A DNA stretch of 64,000 bases from CAVALG01 sp045576295 (GTDB lineage: Bacteria > Bacillota > Clostridia > Oscillospirales > Acutalibacteraceae), in contig JAZNGF010000021.1 in NCBI GenBank assembly GCA_045576295.1, positions 28,755 to 92,754 of the forward strand. Direction: 5' to 3'. The notes beneath the pieces are model-generated. The model saw only the letters and a list, made by a program, of their open reading frames with translations, made no database searches and was not told the origin of the DNA. A program made the position numbers and the translations under genes. How positions within the stretch are numbered: position 1 is the stretch's first letter; every line of letters begins with the position of its first letter. Shown in pieces: positions 9,167 to 17,758 of this stretch.

Positions 9167-11164
9167 ATGACCGAGGCAACTGTTAGTAGGATTTTAGAAA
9201 TAGACCCTTATTTGAAACCGCACGAAGACGATTTAAAGCTTCGCGAAGAGCTCTACCTGAAAAAGCGAGCGGAGCTTTTAGGAAACTATAATAGTCTTTC
9301 AGAATTTGCCAACGGCCATAAATACTTTGGCCTTCACAGAACCGAAAACGGCTGGGTGTACAGGGAATGGGCTCCCGCGGCCGAGAAAATGTTCCTAACG
9401 GGGGATTTTTGCGGTTGGGATACCTGGGCCTGCCCAATGCAAAGGTTAGATAATGGTGTGTTTGAAGTTCATCTTGTGGGGAAAAACGCACTTCGCGTTG
9501 GCAGCAAGGTTCAGGCAATCGTTGTGCATAATGGCAACCTGCTTCGCCGCGTGCCACTTTATGCAACCCGCGTTGTGCAAGACCCTGTTACATATTTATG
9601 GTGCGCCGAAATTGAAGCCGATGATGATTTCGGTTGGACCGATGAAGGTTTCACCCCCGAAAAAACCCCGCTTATTTACGAATGCCATATAGGTATGGCA
9701 GGGGAAGAGGGTAAGGTTAGCTCATATAATGAGTTCCGCAAAAATGTTCTTCCCAGAATTAAAAAATTAGGTTATAACACCATTCAAATTATGGCGGTTA
9801 TGGAGCACCCGTATTACGGCTCGTTCGGCTATCAGGTTTCGAACTTCTTTGCTGCATCTTCTCGCTATGGCTCGGCGGCCGACCTTAAAAAACTTATAAA
9901 CGCCGCGCACAAAATGGGCATAGCAGTGCTGCTTGATGTTGTTCATTCCCACGCCGTTAGAAACACGGGCGAGGGCCCCAATGAGTTTGATGGCACCGTT
10001 TACCAGTTCTTCCACGAAGGCGGCAAGGGCGACCATATGGCCTGGGGAACAAAGCTATTTAACTACGGCAAGAACGAAGTTGTTCACTTCCTTTTATCAA
10101 ACCTTAAATTCTGGCTTGAAACCTACCATTTCGATGGTTTCCGTTTCGACGGCGTTACCTCAATGCTCTATCACGACCACGGCCTTGGCAGCGCATTCAC
10201 CGATTACAGCATGTACTTTTCATTGAATACCGACACCGAAGCCGTTACATATTTGCAGCTTGCAAACGAGCTTATCCACGAAATAAATCCGAATGCCATC
10301 ACCATTGCCGAAGATATGTCGGGAATGCCCGGTATGTGCCTGCCCGTAACCAGCGGCGGAATAGGATTCGATTTCAGGCTTTCAATGGGCGTGCCCGACC
10401 TGTGGATTAAATTCCTTAAAGAATATTCCGATGATGATTGGGATATGTTCAGGCTATGGTATGAGCTAACCTCAAGGCGCCCGCAAGAGAAAAACATTGG
10501 CTACTGCGAATCGCACGACCAGGCGCTCGTTGGCGATAAAACCATAATGTTCAGGCTTTGCGATGCCGAAATGTACACAAGCATGGCTAAATTCACCGAA
10601 AGCCTCATTATCGACAGGGGCATAGCGCTTCACAAAATGATAAGGCTTATAACATCTTCGCTTGCTGGCGAAGGCTACCTAAACTTTATGGGCAACGAGT
10701 TCGGCCACCCCGAATGGATCGACTTCCCGCGCGAGGGCAACGGCTGGAGTTACCACTACTGCCGCAGGCAGTGGAGCTTGGTTGATAACCCCAACCTTCG
10801 CTATGAAGAACTTAATAAGTTCGATATGGCAATGATAAAGCTTCTAAAAAAAGGCAATCTTCTTAACACCGATGCCGAAAACAGATGGATGCACCAAGAC
10901 GACAAGGTGATTATCTATTCCAAGGGCGACTATGTGTTTATCTTCAACTTCCACCCAACAAAATCGTTCGAAGGGTATTTCGTTCCAACCCACGAGCGCG
11001 GCACCTATAAGGTTGTGTTATCAACCGATGATGGCGAGTTCGGCGGATTTTCACGTGTTGATAAATTGCAAAAATATAAAACCGTTAAGGCCGAAAACGG
11101 CTGGATTGGCTTCCCGTGCTACCTGCCTTGCAGAAGCGCAATAGTTTTAAAAAAGCAAAAATAA
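9167..11164 (+). CDS. glgB: 1,4-alpha-glucan branching enzyme (GH13)
   Basis: A 665-residue cytoplasmic enzyme that cuts alpha-1,4-glucan chains and rejoins them through alpha-1,6 bonds, making branches in glycogen. An N-terminal CBM48-like domain ('YREWAPAAEKMFLTGDF', about residues 62-80) precedes the GH13 barrel. The four conserved regions are visible: 'VLLDVVHSHA', 'GFRFDGVTSM' (nucleophile Asp328), 'AEDMSG' (acid/base Glu) and 'CESHDQ' (third catalytic Asp). The organisation and 'HEGGKGDH' segment fit the eukaryote-like branching-enzyme group found in many gut Clostridia and Bacteroidetes. RBS is GGAGGG. It has its own promoter and terminator, with no other glycogen genes beside it. Confidence 0.93.
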   Translation: MTEATVSRILEIDPYLKPHEDDLKLREELYLKKRAELLGNYNSLSEFANGHKYFGLHRTENGWVYREWAPAAEKMFLTGDFCGWDTWACPMQRLDNGVFEVHLVGKNALRVGSKVQAIVVHNGNLLRRVPLYATRVVQDPVTYLWCAEIEADDDFGWTDEGFTPEKTPLIYECHIGMAGEEGKVSSYNEFRKNVLPRIKKLGYNTIQIMAVMEHPYYGSFGYQVSNFFAASSRYGSAADLKKLINAAHKMGIAVLLDVVHSHAVRNTGEGPNEFDGTVYQFFHEGGKGDHMAWGTKLFNYGKNEVVHFLLSNLKFWLETYHFDGFRFDGVTSMLYHDHGLGSAFTDYSMYFSLNTDTEAVTYLQLANELIHEINPNAITIAEDMSGMPGMCLPVTSGGIGFDFRLSMGVPDLWIKFLKEYSDDDWDMFRLWYELTSRRPQEKNIGYCESHDQALVGDKTIMFRLCDAEMYTSMAKFTESLIIDRGIALHKMIRLITSSLAGEGYLNFMGNEFGHPEWIDFPREGNGWSYHYCRRQWSLVDNPNLRYEELNKFDMAMIKLLKKGNLLNTDAENRWMHQDDKVIIYSKGDYVFIFNFHPTKSFEGYFVPTHERGTYKVVLSTDDGEFGGFSRVDKLQKYKTVKAENGWIGFPCYLPCRSAIVLKKQK

Positions 11165-11180
11165 CATAGAATATTTAAAC

Positions 11181-11213
11181 GGCTGTTCCGCGAAATCGGA
11201 ACAGCCGCCTTTT
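11181..11213 (+). terminator. Terminator of glgB
   Basis: Perfect stem GGCTGTTCCG (11181-11190) / CGGAACAGCC (11197-11206) followed by GCCTTTTTT. Confidence 0.88.
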
Positions 11214-11230
11214 TTATATGTATTCAAATT

Positions 11231-12715
11231 TTACCGCCGTTCGGGCAGTTTTATGCCGCCGCAGCTTACCATTATTGCTGTAAATGTGAGAATAACTGCG
11301 GCAAGCTTTATAACGCACTGCGAAATGTCGCCCTGAACCACGCCTGATGCAAGATGCGCCGCTACGCAGCCAAGTGCCACCGAAATTATCGGCTTTGCCA
11401 AGGTGTTTATAACATCAATTTTTATGCAGCCCACCTTTAAAACCCTTGCAACGCAAAGCGACGAGGTGATTATATTGCTAACTATCATAACACCTAAAAA
11501 TCCGTTTATGCCAAATCGCGGAACCAAGGCCCAAATTGCGGCTATGCGAAGCGCTGAATCAAAAACATTATATTTAAACGAATAGTTTTGCTCGTTTAGC
11601 CCTTTTAATATTCCATCGCACACACTTTCAAGATACATAAAGGGTATAACAGGCGCGAGTATTTTAACAATATAACCTGTTTGCGCGCTTGAATAGATAA
11701 TTTCGCTTAGTTCCTCGCCCGCCATAAAGAAGCAGCCCGCAACCAAAACTGCGCCGCAAAGGGTAATTGAAATAACCTTTTCACATTTGCGCGAAGTTGC
11801 GGCCGAGTGCGCCGCGCCCGAAATTTCAGGGATAAGCATGGTTGAAACCGCCATAAGAAGTGAAGAGGGGAAGAATATTAGCGGAATTGCCATGCCCTTA
11901 ATTGCGCCAAACAGCGCAAGAGCCGTTTCGCTTTTTAAATAAAACCCTGTAAGCAGGGTTGGAACGATTATGTTTTCAACCGTTTTAAGCCCCGTGGTAA
12001 TATATCTTCCTGCTGTTATGGGGGCCGATATTGCTATAATCTTTCGGCAAATCTTGCGCGGGTTATCGCCGCTCTTTGGAATATTTCTTTTATCGCGAAA
12101 ATAGGTGAGCGCTAATATCGTGCAGGATATGATTTCGGCAACTGTGTCGCCAACGAAAACAGCGGCCGTTGCAACGGCAAGGCCGTAGTGTGCAAACCTT
12201 GAAATCACCGTAACGGTTATTAATATTCTAACAATTTGCTCGGTTATCTGCGAAACCGAGGGCGGCAGGGTGCTTTTTCTTGCAATGAAATATCCGCGAA
12301 GGCAGGATGACACGCCCATAAACGGGAGTGACACTGCCAGTATTTTAACAGATAGTGAGCAGCGGCTGTCGTTTAAAAATTCGGCCGCTATTATGTCAGC
12401 GCCCATAATTAGTATTATTGCCGACACAGCCGCAATTACAAGGGTTATGAAAACCGAGCGGTGCATAATTCGTTTAACCGCGGCGCGGCCGGCGTTTTGG
12501 TTTTCTGCAATCAGGCGCGTAACGGCTGTGCAAATTCCGCTTGCCGCAAAGGTTGATGCCAAAACATAAACCGAAAAGGTGAGCTGATAAAGCCCCACGC
12601 CCTCTTCGCCTATAATTTTTGCCAGCCAAACCTTAAAAATAATCCCCGCAGTTCGAAGTATCAGCGAAGTTACGGTTAAAATCATAGCATTTTTAATAAA
12701 TTTCCTGCTTTTCAA
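11231..12715 (-). CDS. SpoVB/MurJ-type polysaccharide flippase (MOP superfamily)
   Basis: A 494-residue integral membrane protein with about 12-14 hydrophobic helices and very few charged loops. The N-terminal signature 'LTVTSLILRTAGIIFKVWLA' and 'GEEGVGLYQL' are typical of the SpoVB/YtgP branch of the MOP (multidrug/oligosaccharidyl-lipid/polysaccharide) flippases. Members of this family move lipid-linked cell-wall or cortex precursors across the membrane; SpoVB is needed for spore cortex synthesis. A TTG start is used with GGGTGAT upstream. It is divergent from the GerA-like gene; the shared 70-base gap may hold promoters for both, consistent with sporulation-linked expression. Which paralogue this is (SpoVB or a vegetative one) cannot be settled here. 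Confidence 0.85.
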   Translation of the reverse strand: MKSRKFIKNAMILTVTSLILRTAGIIFKVWLAKIIGEEGVGLYQLTFSVYVLASTFAASGICTAVTRLIAENQNAGRAAVKRIMHRSVFITLVIAAVSAIILIMGADIIAAEFLNDSRCSLSVKILAVSLPFMGVSSCLRGYFIARKSTLPPSVSQITEQIVRILITVTVISRFAHYGLAVATAAVFVGDTVAEIISCTILALTYFRDKRNIPKSGDNPRKICRKIIAISAPITAGRYITTGLKTVENIIVPTLLTGFYLKSETALALFGAIKGMAIPLIFFPSSLLMAVSTMLIPEISGAAHSAATSRKCEKVISITLCGAVLVAGCFFMAGEELSEIIYSSAQTGYIVKILAPVIPFMYLESVCDGILKGLNEQNYSFKYNVFDSALRIAAIWALVPRFGINGFLGVMIVSNIITSSLCVARVLKVGCIKIDVINTLAKPIISVALGCVAAHLASGVVQGDISQCVIKLAAVILTFTAIMVSCGGIKLPERR

Positions 12716-12785
12716 AAAATATCACCCATAAATATATATTATTTGGTAATGATATATAGGACTAAAACTTTAAAGGGGATTATTT

Positions 12786-14192
12786 ATGAACGCAGACGGT
12801 AAATATTTAATTCAAAAAGTATCTAACGATTTAGCCGTTGACCTGAATTTCGACATAGTGCGAAGGGATATAACAGTTGCCGAACGCGATGCGGCGCTAT
12901 TTTTTGTTGATGGCTTCACTAAAGATGAAATTTATGAAAAAATGATGGAGTTTTTCTTTAAGAAAAAACCAAAAGACCTTGCCGGAATAAAAAATATGCA
13001 GGAATTTTCAAAAATATATATGCCGTATATCGAGGTTGCCTGGCAATATGAGCCTGAAACAATCGAAACGGCGATACTTTCGGGGCAGGCAGCGCTTATA
13101 ATCGAGGGGATAGAGGGCGCACTGCTTATCGACACCAGGGAATACCCCGTAAGGTCGATTATGGAGCCCGAAAAGGACCGTTCGCTTCGCGGCTCACGCG
13201 ATGGTTTTGTTGAAACCCTAATTTTCAACACTGCAATGATTCGCCGCCGAATACGCGACCCGCGCCTTAGAATGGAGTATATTCAGGTTGGCAATAAATC
13301 AAAGGTTGATTTGTGCATAAGCTATTTAGAGGGAACCGCCGACCAGCGCATAGTTAACACCTTAAAAAAGCGGCTTAAAAACATTAAAATCGACGGCGTT
13401 TCAATGACAGCGCAGGCGCTAACCGAAACAATGGTGCCAACCTTTTTCCTAAACCCGTTCCCTAAAATTAAGTTCACCGAGCGCCCCGATTATGCCAGCG
13501 CTTCGATTCTTGAGGGCAAGGTTATTGTGGTTATGGATAATTCGCCTTCGGTTATGATTTTTGCAACCTCGTTTGCCGATTTCACCAAAGAGGTTGATGA
13601 TTACTATTTCTCGCCCATAACAGGCACCTTTGTTAGAACCATAAGGCTTTTTGTGTCGCTAAGCACGGTGTTTTTAACGCCAATCATTTTGTATCTGCTT
13701 AATAACGAAAATATGATTCCGGGGTGGCTGTCGTTCATAAAAATTGAAGACACCGCGCCCATTTCAACCTTTTGGCAGTTTATTATAATCGAATTTATAA
13801 TCGATGGTTTGCGCCTCGCCTCCCTCAACACACCAAATGCGCTTGCGTCATCGTTTGGTATAATCGGCGGCCTTTTATTATCGGAATTTGCGATTGATGC
13901 GGGCTGGTTTATGCCGCAAGCCATTATGTATATGGCCTTTGTTGCAATAGCCTCGTATGTACAGCCAAGTTTCGAAATGGGTTATGCAATGAAATTCGGA
14001 AGATTATTGTTGCTTATCTTAACCCAACTTTTCGATTTGGTGGGACTTCTTACGGGAACGGCAATTATAATCATCACAATGCTTTGCACCAAAACTGTTA
14101 CCGGTTATGGTTATTTATACCCGATTATCCCCTTTAACCCCAAAGACTTTATGAAGCTGTTTGTGCGCACCAAAATTTCAAATAAACATTAG
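12786..14192 (+). CDS. GerA-family spore germination protein (GerKA/SpoVAF-like)
   Basis: A 468-residue membrane protein. The N-terminal half (to about residue 240) is hydrophilic and carries the GerA pattern 'DIVRRDITVAERDAALFFVDGF'; the C-terminal half has about five hydrophobic helices, including 'FSPITGTFVRTIRLF' at its start. GerA-type A subunits form nutrient-sensing receptors in the spore inner membrane together with B and C subunits. Here no gerB or gerC gene follows; a terminator comes directly after. A stand-alone A protein fits SpoVAF, which works with the SpoVA channel, but no spoVA genes are near either. RBS AAAGGGGATT precedes the ATG. It is divergent from the SpoVB-like gene. 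Confidence 0.85.
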   Translation: MNADGKYLIQKVSNDLAVDLNFDIVRRDITVAERDAALFFVDGFTKDEIYEKMMEFFFKKKPKDLAGIKNMQEFSKIYMPYIEVAWQYEPETIETAILSGQAALIIEGIEGALLIDTREYPVRSIMEPEKDRSLRGSRDGFVETLIFNTAMIRRRIRDPRLRMEYIQVGNKSKVDLCISYLEGTADQRIVNTLKKRLKNIKIDGVSMTAQALTETMVPTFFLNPFPKIKFTERPDYASASILEGKVIVVMDNSPSVMIFATSFADFTKEVDDYYFSPITGTFVRTIRLFVSLSTVFLTPIILYLLNNENMIPGWLSFIKIEDTAPISTFWQFIIIEFIIDGLRLASLNTPNALASSFGIIGGLLLSEFAIDAGWFMPQAIMYMAFVAIASYVQPSFEMGYAMKFGRLLLLILTQLFDLVGLLTGTAIIIITMLCTKTVTGYGYLYPIIPFNPKDFMKLFVRTKISNKH

Positions 14193-14203
14193 TGTTAAAA
14201 CAA

Positions 14204-14233
14204 AAAACCTTCCCAGTGGGGAAGGTTTTGCTT
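14204..14233 (+). terminator. Terminator of the gerA-like gene
   Basis: AAAACCTTCCC (14204-14214) / GGGAAGGTTTT (14219-14229), four-base loop, then GCTTTT. Confidence 0.85.
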
Positions 14234-14289
14234 TTCGATAACCACTGTAAACCTCGTAGGGGTAGGTGTGCTCGACTGACAGAAATATT

Positions 14290-14550
14290 TTATTTGCTTC
14301 TATCTTCAAATAAACTTTCCATTGGAACATTTAAAATTTTTGCAATAACATAAACTTCTTTATCGGTTGCGTTTCTAAGCTGACCTTCAAGCTTTGAATA
14401 GCTTGTGGGGTTAATATCACAACCCATAATCTGCATTTTTGAGATAAAATCCTTCTGTTTTATACCATTTTCTTTTCGTATTCTCTCAATGTTTTTGCCA
14501 ACTAAATTGCTCGTTCCATAATCCTGCTTTCGCGTTTTCATAAAAGCCAC
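14290..14550 (-). CDS. XRE-family helix-turn-helix regulator (first of two)
   Basis: An 86-residue DNA-binding protein made of little more than one HTH_XRE domain: 'IERIRKENGIKQKDFISKMQ' gives helices 1-2, and 'INPTSYSKLEGQLRNATDKE' the recognition helix and following turn, ending with 'ILNVPMESLFED'. Such small Cro/CI-type proteins are usually repressors acting on nearby promoters. It lies 48 bases downstream of the second XRE gene on the same strand, so both are probably transcribed together. There is a 58-base gap to the gerA terminator with no other gene. Target is unknown; the palindrome at 14856-14870 is the obvious candidate. Confidence 0.8.
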   Translation of the reverse strand: MAFMKTRKQDYGTSNLVGKNIERIRKENGIKQKDFISKMQIMGCDINPTSYSKLEGQLRNATDKEVYVIAKILNVPMESLFEDRSK

Positions 14551-14598
14551 CCTAATATGTTTTTACAAAAGTTATAAACAGACTATTATTACAAAGTT

Positions 14599-14811
14599 CT
14601 ATATATTGATTTTAGGGTTGTTGGTTCGGCACATAATGTAATCCATACTTACATTATAGAAGTCGGCAAGTCTTATAAGTGTTTCGGTGGGGGGAACTCG
14701 TTCACCATTTTCGAATTTTGAAAGTAATGCTTGTTCGATACCCGTTTGCATTTGAACGGATACCTGTGTTATTCCCTTGCTTTGGCGTAATTTTTTTAAA
14801 TTGTTTTTCAT
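14599..14811 (-). CDS. XRE-family helix-turn-helix regulator (second of two)
   Basis: A 70-residue HTH_XRE protein: 'LKKLRQSKGITQVSVQMQTG' followed by 'EQALLSKFENGERVPPTETL' and 'RLADFYNVSMDYIM', the classic SinR/Cro layout. I start it at the ATG at 14811, which has AGGTG six bases upstream, not at the ATG nine codons earlier (14838), which lacks a Shine-Dalgarno match. It is divergent from the SLOG-family gene, and the 90-base divergent region contains a palindrome inside the promoter of that gene, so auto- and cross-repression is likely. Confidence 0.82.
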   Translation of the reverse strand: MKNNLKKLRQSKGITQVSVQMQTGIEQALLSKFENGERVPPTETLIRLADFYNVSMDYIMCRTNNPKINI

Positions 14812-14846
14812 ACTATCACCTATATGACAGTATGGCATATTGCTGC

Positions 14847-14875
14847 TTGAATATTATGACGTTTTGTCATATAAT
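14847..14875 (+). promoter_or_regulatory. Promoter with an internal palindromic operator candidate
   Basis: TTGAAT (14847-14852), a 17-base spacer and TATAAT (14870-14875). The spacer contains the inverted repeat ATGAC-N5-GTCAT (14856-14870), and a further ATGAC half-site lies at 14824-14828 near the start of the divergent XRE gene. Binding of an XRE dimer here would block the promoter. Position and symmetry are seen; the regulator is inferred. Confidence 0.6.
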
Positions 14876-14902
14876 AATAGAAATATAACAGGGTGTGATA
14901 GT

Positions 14903-15268
14903 ATAAAAATAAAACGCATAGTAGTTGCAGGGTGCAGAAATTTTAACGATTATGAGCTGGCAAAAGAATATATTGATTTTTGCATAAGCGAAATAAAAAA
15001 GACGTATGAACTCATTTTTATTTCAGGAGGTTGCCGAGGGGCAGACGCGCTTGGGGAAAGGTATGCATTAGAAAACGGATTTGAAATTGAAAGGTGCCTT
15101 GCCGATTGGGGGAAGTTTGGTAAATCGGCGGGTCCTATAAGAAATGAAATTATGGCAGAAAAATGCGATTACATTATATGTTTTTGGGATGGAAAAAGCA
15201 GGGGTACGAAATCAATGATTAATTTAGGCATTAAAAAAGGGAAGCCTGTAAGAATTAAAAGAATATAA
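14903..15268 (+). CDS. SLOG-superfamily (DUF2493/YspA-like) protein, possible ATA start
   Basis: A small Rossmann-like protein of the DUF2493/cpYpsA-related SLOG group: 'RIVVAGCRNFNDYELAKEYI', the diagnostic 'ISGGCRGADALGERYA' nucleotide-binding loop, 'RNEIMAEKCDYIICFWDG' and 'SRGTKSMI'. SLOG proteins bind nucleotide-derived ligands, and several act in phage-defence or toxin systems; this one's ligand is unknown. The family core normally begins right at the 'KRIVVAG' strand. The only in-frame ATG (14840) lies upstream of the -10 box at 14870, so it cannot be on the transcript from that promoter. The best-placed start is an ATA codon at 14903, seven bases after AGGGTG. Expression is probably controlled by the two divergent XRE proteins. 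Confidence 0.75.
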   Translation: MKIKRIVVAGCRNFNDYELAKEYIDFCISEIKKTYELIFISGGCRGADALGERYALENGFEIERCLADWGKFGKSAGPIRNEIMAEKCDYIICFWDGKSRGTKSMINLGIKKGKPVRIKRI

Positions 15269-15299
15269 AAACCAACAATTTATTCAAGCAAAAATTTAT

Positions 15300-15345
15300 A
15301 AAAAACACCGCCTGTTCACCCTGTTTAGGGGTGTTAAGCGGTGCT
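15300..15345 (-). terminator. Terminator of the aromatic amino acid operon
   Basis: On the minus strand CACCGC (15338-15343) pairs with GCGGTG (15306-15311), with an inner CACCC/GGGTG stem, and the structure ends in a T-run. It lies 25-60 bases after the aroE/K stop. Confidence 0.82.
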
Positions 15346-15367
15346 TTATCTGTTTAGGATGTAAATA

Positions 15368-16597
15368 TTACGGCTTTAGCGCCTTAATAATGCTTTCGGC
15401 GGTTGCTTTTGCCGTGCCTTGCGACTGGGCGGTATGCTCTGCTAACTTTTCATATAGCGGGCGGCGCTCGTTATAAAGCTCGGCTAAATTTCGCGATTTC
15501 GAAATTGGCCTGCCCTTTGTTGGCAACTCTGACAGTTCGCGTTTTATCCATATGGCGGTGCTGTTTTGGCGAATAACATCATGGTTTTCGGGCGTTACAA
15601 CTATTCCGCCGCCGGTTGCAATAACCGCGCCCGACATTTTGCAAAACTCTGCGCAAACCTCGGATTCAATTTTTCTAAAGCCCTTTTCTCCCTGTGTTTC
15701 GAAAATCTCGGGGATGCTGCAGCCTGCCTTTTTAACAATTTGCTCGTCTAAATCATAAAACGGGCGATTTAGTGTTTTGGCAATTTCCTTGCCAACGCTG
15801 CTTTTGCCGCACCCGGGCATTCCAATTAAAACTATATTTTTGGTTTGGTATTCAATTTCGGCAGTTATTTTATCGATAATTTCATCAGCAATTTCGCGCC
15901 CTGTGAAATATTCGGCCGCTTCTTTTGCCTGCGCTGCAAGCATAGGCAAGCCCCCAATATTTTTAATGCCAAGTGCTTCGGCTTGAAGAAGCAGAGCTGT
16001 TTTATGGGGGTTATAAATAACGTCGATAACACCTTCGCAATTTTTAAATTCGGCAAGGCTGATGGGGGATGAACCGTTATTCGGGAACATTCCAACAGGC
16101 GTTGTGTTAACAATAATTTCGGCATCAAAGTGGCGCGAAATATTTTGGTAATTATCTTCTCCGTTTCTTGAAATAACGGTAACGCTTAAAGCACACATAT
16201 CTTCTAAAACGGCGCGCGCAGTGAGCGAAGCTCCGCCGCTTCCAAGGATGATTGCCTTTTTACCCTTTACTTTGGTGCCGCTTTTGTTTATAAGGTGCAA
16301 AAACCCAAAATAATCGGTGTTGTGGCCAAAAAGGAGCCCGTTTTTATTGCAAACGGTGTTAACGCAGCCAATTTTTTTGGCTCTTTCAGAAACCTCATCG
16401 CAGGCGTGAAACGCCTTTATTTTATAGGGGATTGTAACATTAATTCCTGAAAAGGGGCGGTTTTTTAAAAAATCATCGGCACCACTTGGCGAGAATTCAA
16501 ACAGCTCATAACTGTAATCGCCCAAAAACGAGTGAATTAAGGGCGAAAAGCTGTGCGGCAGGTGCTCGCCTAACAGGCCGTAAATATTGTTTGGCAT
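15368..16597 (-). CDS. aroE: Fused shikimate dehydrogenase-shikimate kinase (AroE-AroK)
   Basis: A 409-residue two-domain enzyme. Residues 1 to about 248 are shikimate dehydrogenase (NADPH-dependent reduction of 3-dehydroshikimate): 'LPHSFSPLIH', 'NVTIPYKIKAF' with the catalytic Lys, 'GHNTDYFGF', and 'ILGSGGASLTARAV' for NADP. Residues about 252-409 are shikimate kinase (ATP to shikimate-3-phosphate): Walker A 'GMPGCGKSS' near 258-266, 'FYDLDEQI' and 'IATGGGIV'. The two enzymes catalyse consecutive steps, so the fusion makes metabolic sense. It is the last gene of the aro operon, starting three bases after the pheA stop. Fusion of these two is uncommon compared with separate genes. Confidence 0.93.
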   Translation of the reverse strand: MPNNIYGLLGEHLPHSFSPLIHSFLGDYSYELFEFSPSGADDFLKNRPFSGINVTIPYKIKAFHACDEVSERAKKIGCVNTVCNKNGLLFGHNTDYFGFLHLINKSGTKVKGKKAIILGSGGASLTARAVLEDMCALSVTVISRNGEDNYQNISRHFDAEIIVNTTPVGMFPNNGSSPISLAEFKNCEGVIDVIYNPHKTALLLQAEALGIKNIGGLPMLAAQAKEAAEYFTGREIADEIIDKITAEIEYQTKNIVLIGMPGCGKSSVGKEIAKTLNRPFYDLDEQIVKKAGCSIPEIFETQGEKGFRKIESEVCAEFCKMSGAVIATGGGIVVTPENHDVIRQNSTAIWIKRELSELPTKGRPISKSRNLAELYNERRPLYEKLAEHTAQSQGTAKATAESIIKALKP

Positions 16598-16600
16598 AGT

Positions 16601-17758
16601 TTATCCCACCGTTTCGCTGTAGCTTCCAAGATATTTAAACTCATCGCACATTTCATCAAGCTCGCAAATAAGCTGAACAAACTCTTCGGAATAAATGGAA
16701 GTTTTAAGGTCGAAATAGAACATAAATTCAAAGTCGCTATCGGGTAATGGGCGGCTTTCAAGTTTGATAAGGTCGATTCCCAGTGCATAAAAACGCGATA
16801 ACACCTTGTAAAGTGAGCCGGGTTTATGCGGCAGCACCATCATAAGGCTTGTGCGGTCGGCCCCCGGGTAGATTTCAAGGTCTTTCGAAATGCATATAAA
16901 CCTTGTGTGGTTGTTGCCTTCGTCTTGAATTCCTCTTTTAAGGCACTGAAGGCCGTAAATGTCGGCGCAGTCGTGCGAGCAGATTGCCGCAATATCATCG
17001 CGGCCTGATTCTGCTATAATTTTTGCCGCAACGGCGGTGTTTTCGCAGGGGGTAACCTTAACGCCTTTAAGCGATTTTATAAAACCGTCGCACTGATTTA
17101 TCGCCTGCTCGTGCGAGAGGATTTCCTTAATGTTTTCAATCTTTGCGCCTTTTTTAGCAACCAAAGAATGGTCGATTTTAACCCTAACACTGCGAACAAT
17201 GTTAAAGTTATTTGAAATCATTAAATCGTAAACCCTTTTAACCGAGCCCGCTGTGCTGTTCTCAATCGGGATAACGCCATATTTGCAAAGCCCGCCGGCA
17301 ACGGCCGAAAATACGCCTTCAAAACTTGAAGTGTACATAATTGATGGGTTTTTGAATATAATTTCGCAAGCCTTTTGAGAGTTTGCGCCCTCAGCCCCTT
17401 GGCAGGCAACCTGTGCCGCCGGGGGGAAAAGGTTGGGTGTGTTTTCGAGTGAACCCTTAATTGCTTTGTAAAGCTCGGTGTCGGCCTTGATTAGCCTGTT
17501 TTGATAAGAACGGCTAAGCTCGAAAACAAGTGAATATAAAACCCTCATATATTCGCGCATTTCGGGGCTTGATTTTTCGGCAATCGAGCAAAGTTTTTCG
17601 CGTTCGCGTTTTGCATCTAAAACAGGGAGCGAGTTTTGCCTTTTATATTCCGAAATATCGGCGGCAACGCCCATTCTTTCTTCAATAAGTGCAATTAATT
17701 TTTCATCGATACCGTCGATTTTGCCTCTTAATTCGTTTAAATCAAGTGTGTTGCTCAT
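16601..17758 (-). CDS. pheA: Bifunctional chorismate mutase/prephenate dehydratase (P-protein)
   Basis: A 385-residue enzyme turning chorismate into prephenate and then phenylpyruvate, the committed route to Phe. Residues 1-90 are an AroQ-type chorismate mutase ('LRGKIDGIDEKLIALIEERM', 'YKRQNSLPVLDAKRE'); about 108-285 are prephenate dehydratase ('CQGAEGANSQKA', 'YGVIPIENSTAGSV', 'THNHTRF'-like 'GNNHTRF'); about 297-380 are an ACT domain with the 'LESRPL' motif, which in characterised enzymes binds Phe for feedback inhibition. The start overlaps the aroC stop by four bases (ATGA), so translation is coupled. Fused P-proteins are more usual in Proteobacteria; in Bacillota the two activities are often separate. 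Confidence 0.94.
   Translation of the reverse strand: MSNTLDLNELRGKIDGIDEKLIALIEERMGVAADISEYKRQNSLPVLDAKREREKLCSIAEKSSPEMREYMRVLYSLVFELSRSYQNRLIKADTELYKAIKGSLENTPNLFPPAAQVACQGAEGANSQKACEIIFKNPSIMYTSSFEGVFSAVAGGLCKYGVIPIENSTAGSVKRVYDLMISNNFNIVRSVRVKIDHSLVAKKGAKIENIKEILSHEQAINQCDGFIKSLKGVKVTPCENTAVAAKIIAESGRDDIAAICSHDCADIYGLQCLKRGIQDEGNNHTRFICISKDLEIYPGADRTSLMMVLPHKPGSLYKVLSRFYALGIDLIKLESRPLPDSDFEFMFYFDLKTSIYSEEFVQLICELDEMCDEFKYLGSYSETVG

Noticed and set aside
14840..14902. ATG at 14840 as the SLOG-protein start
   Set aside because: It lies before the -10 box of the only good promoter, lacks an RBS, and adds residues not expected in the family.
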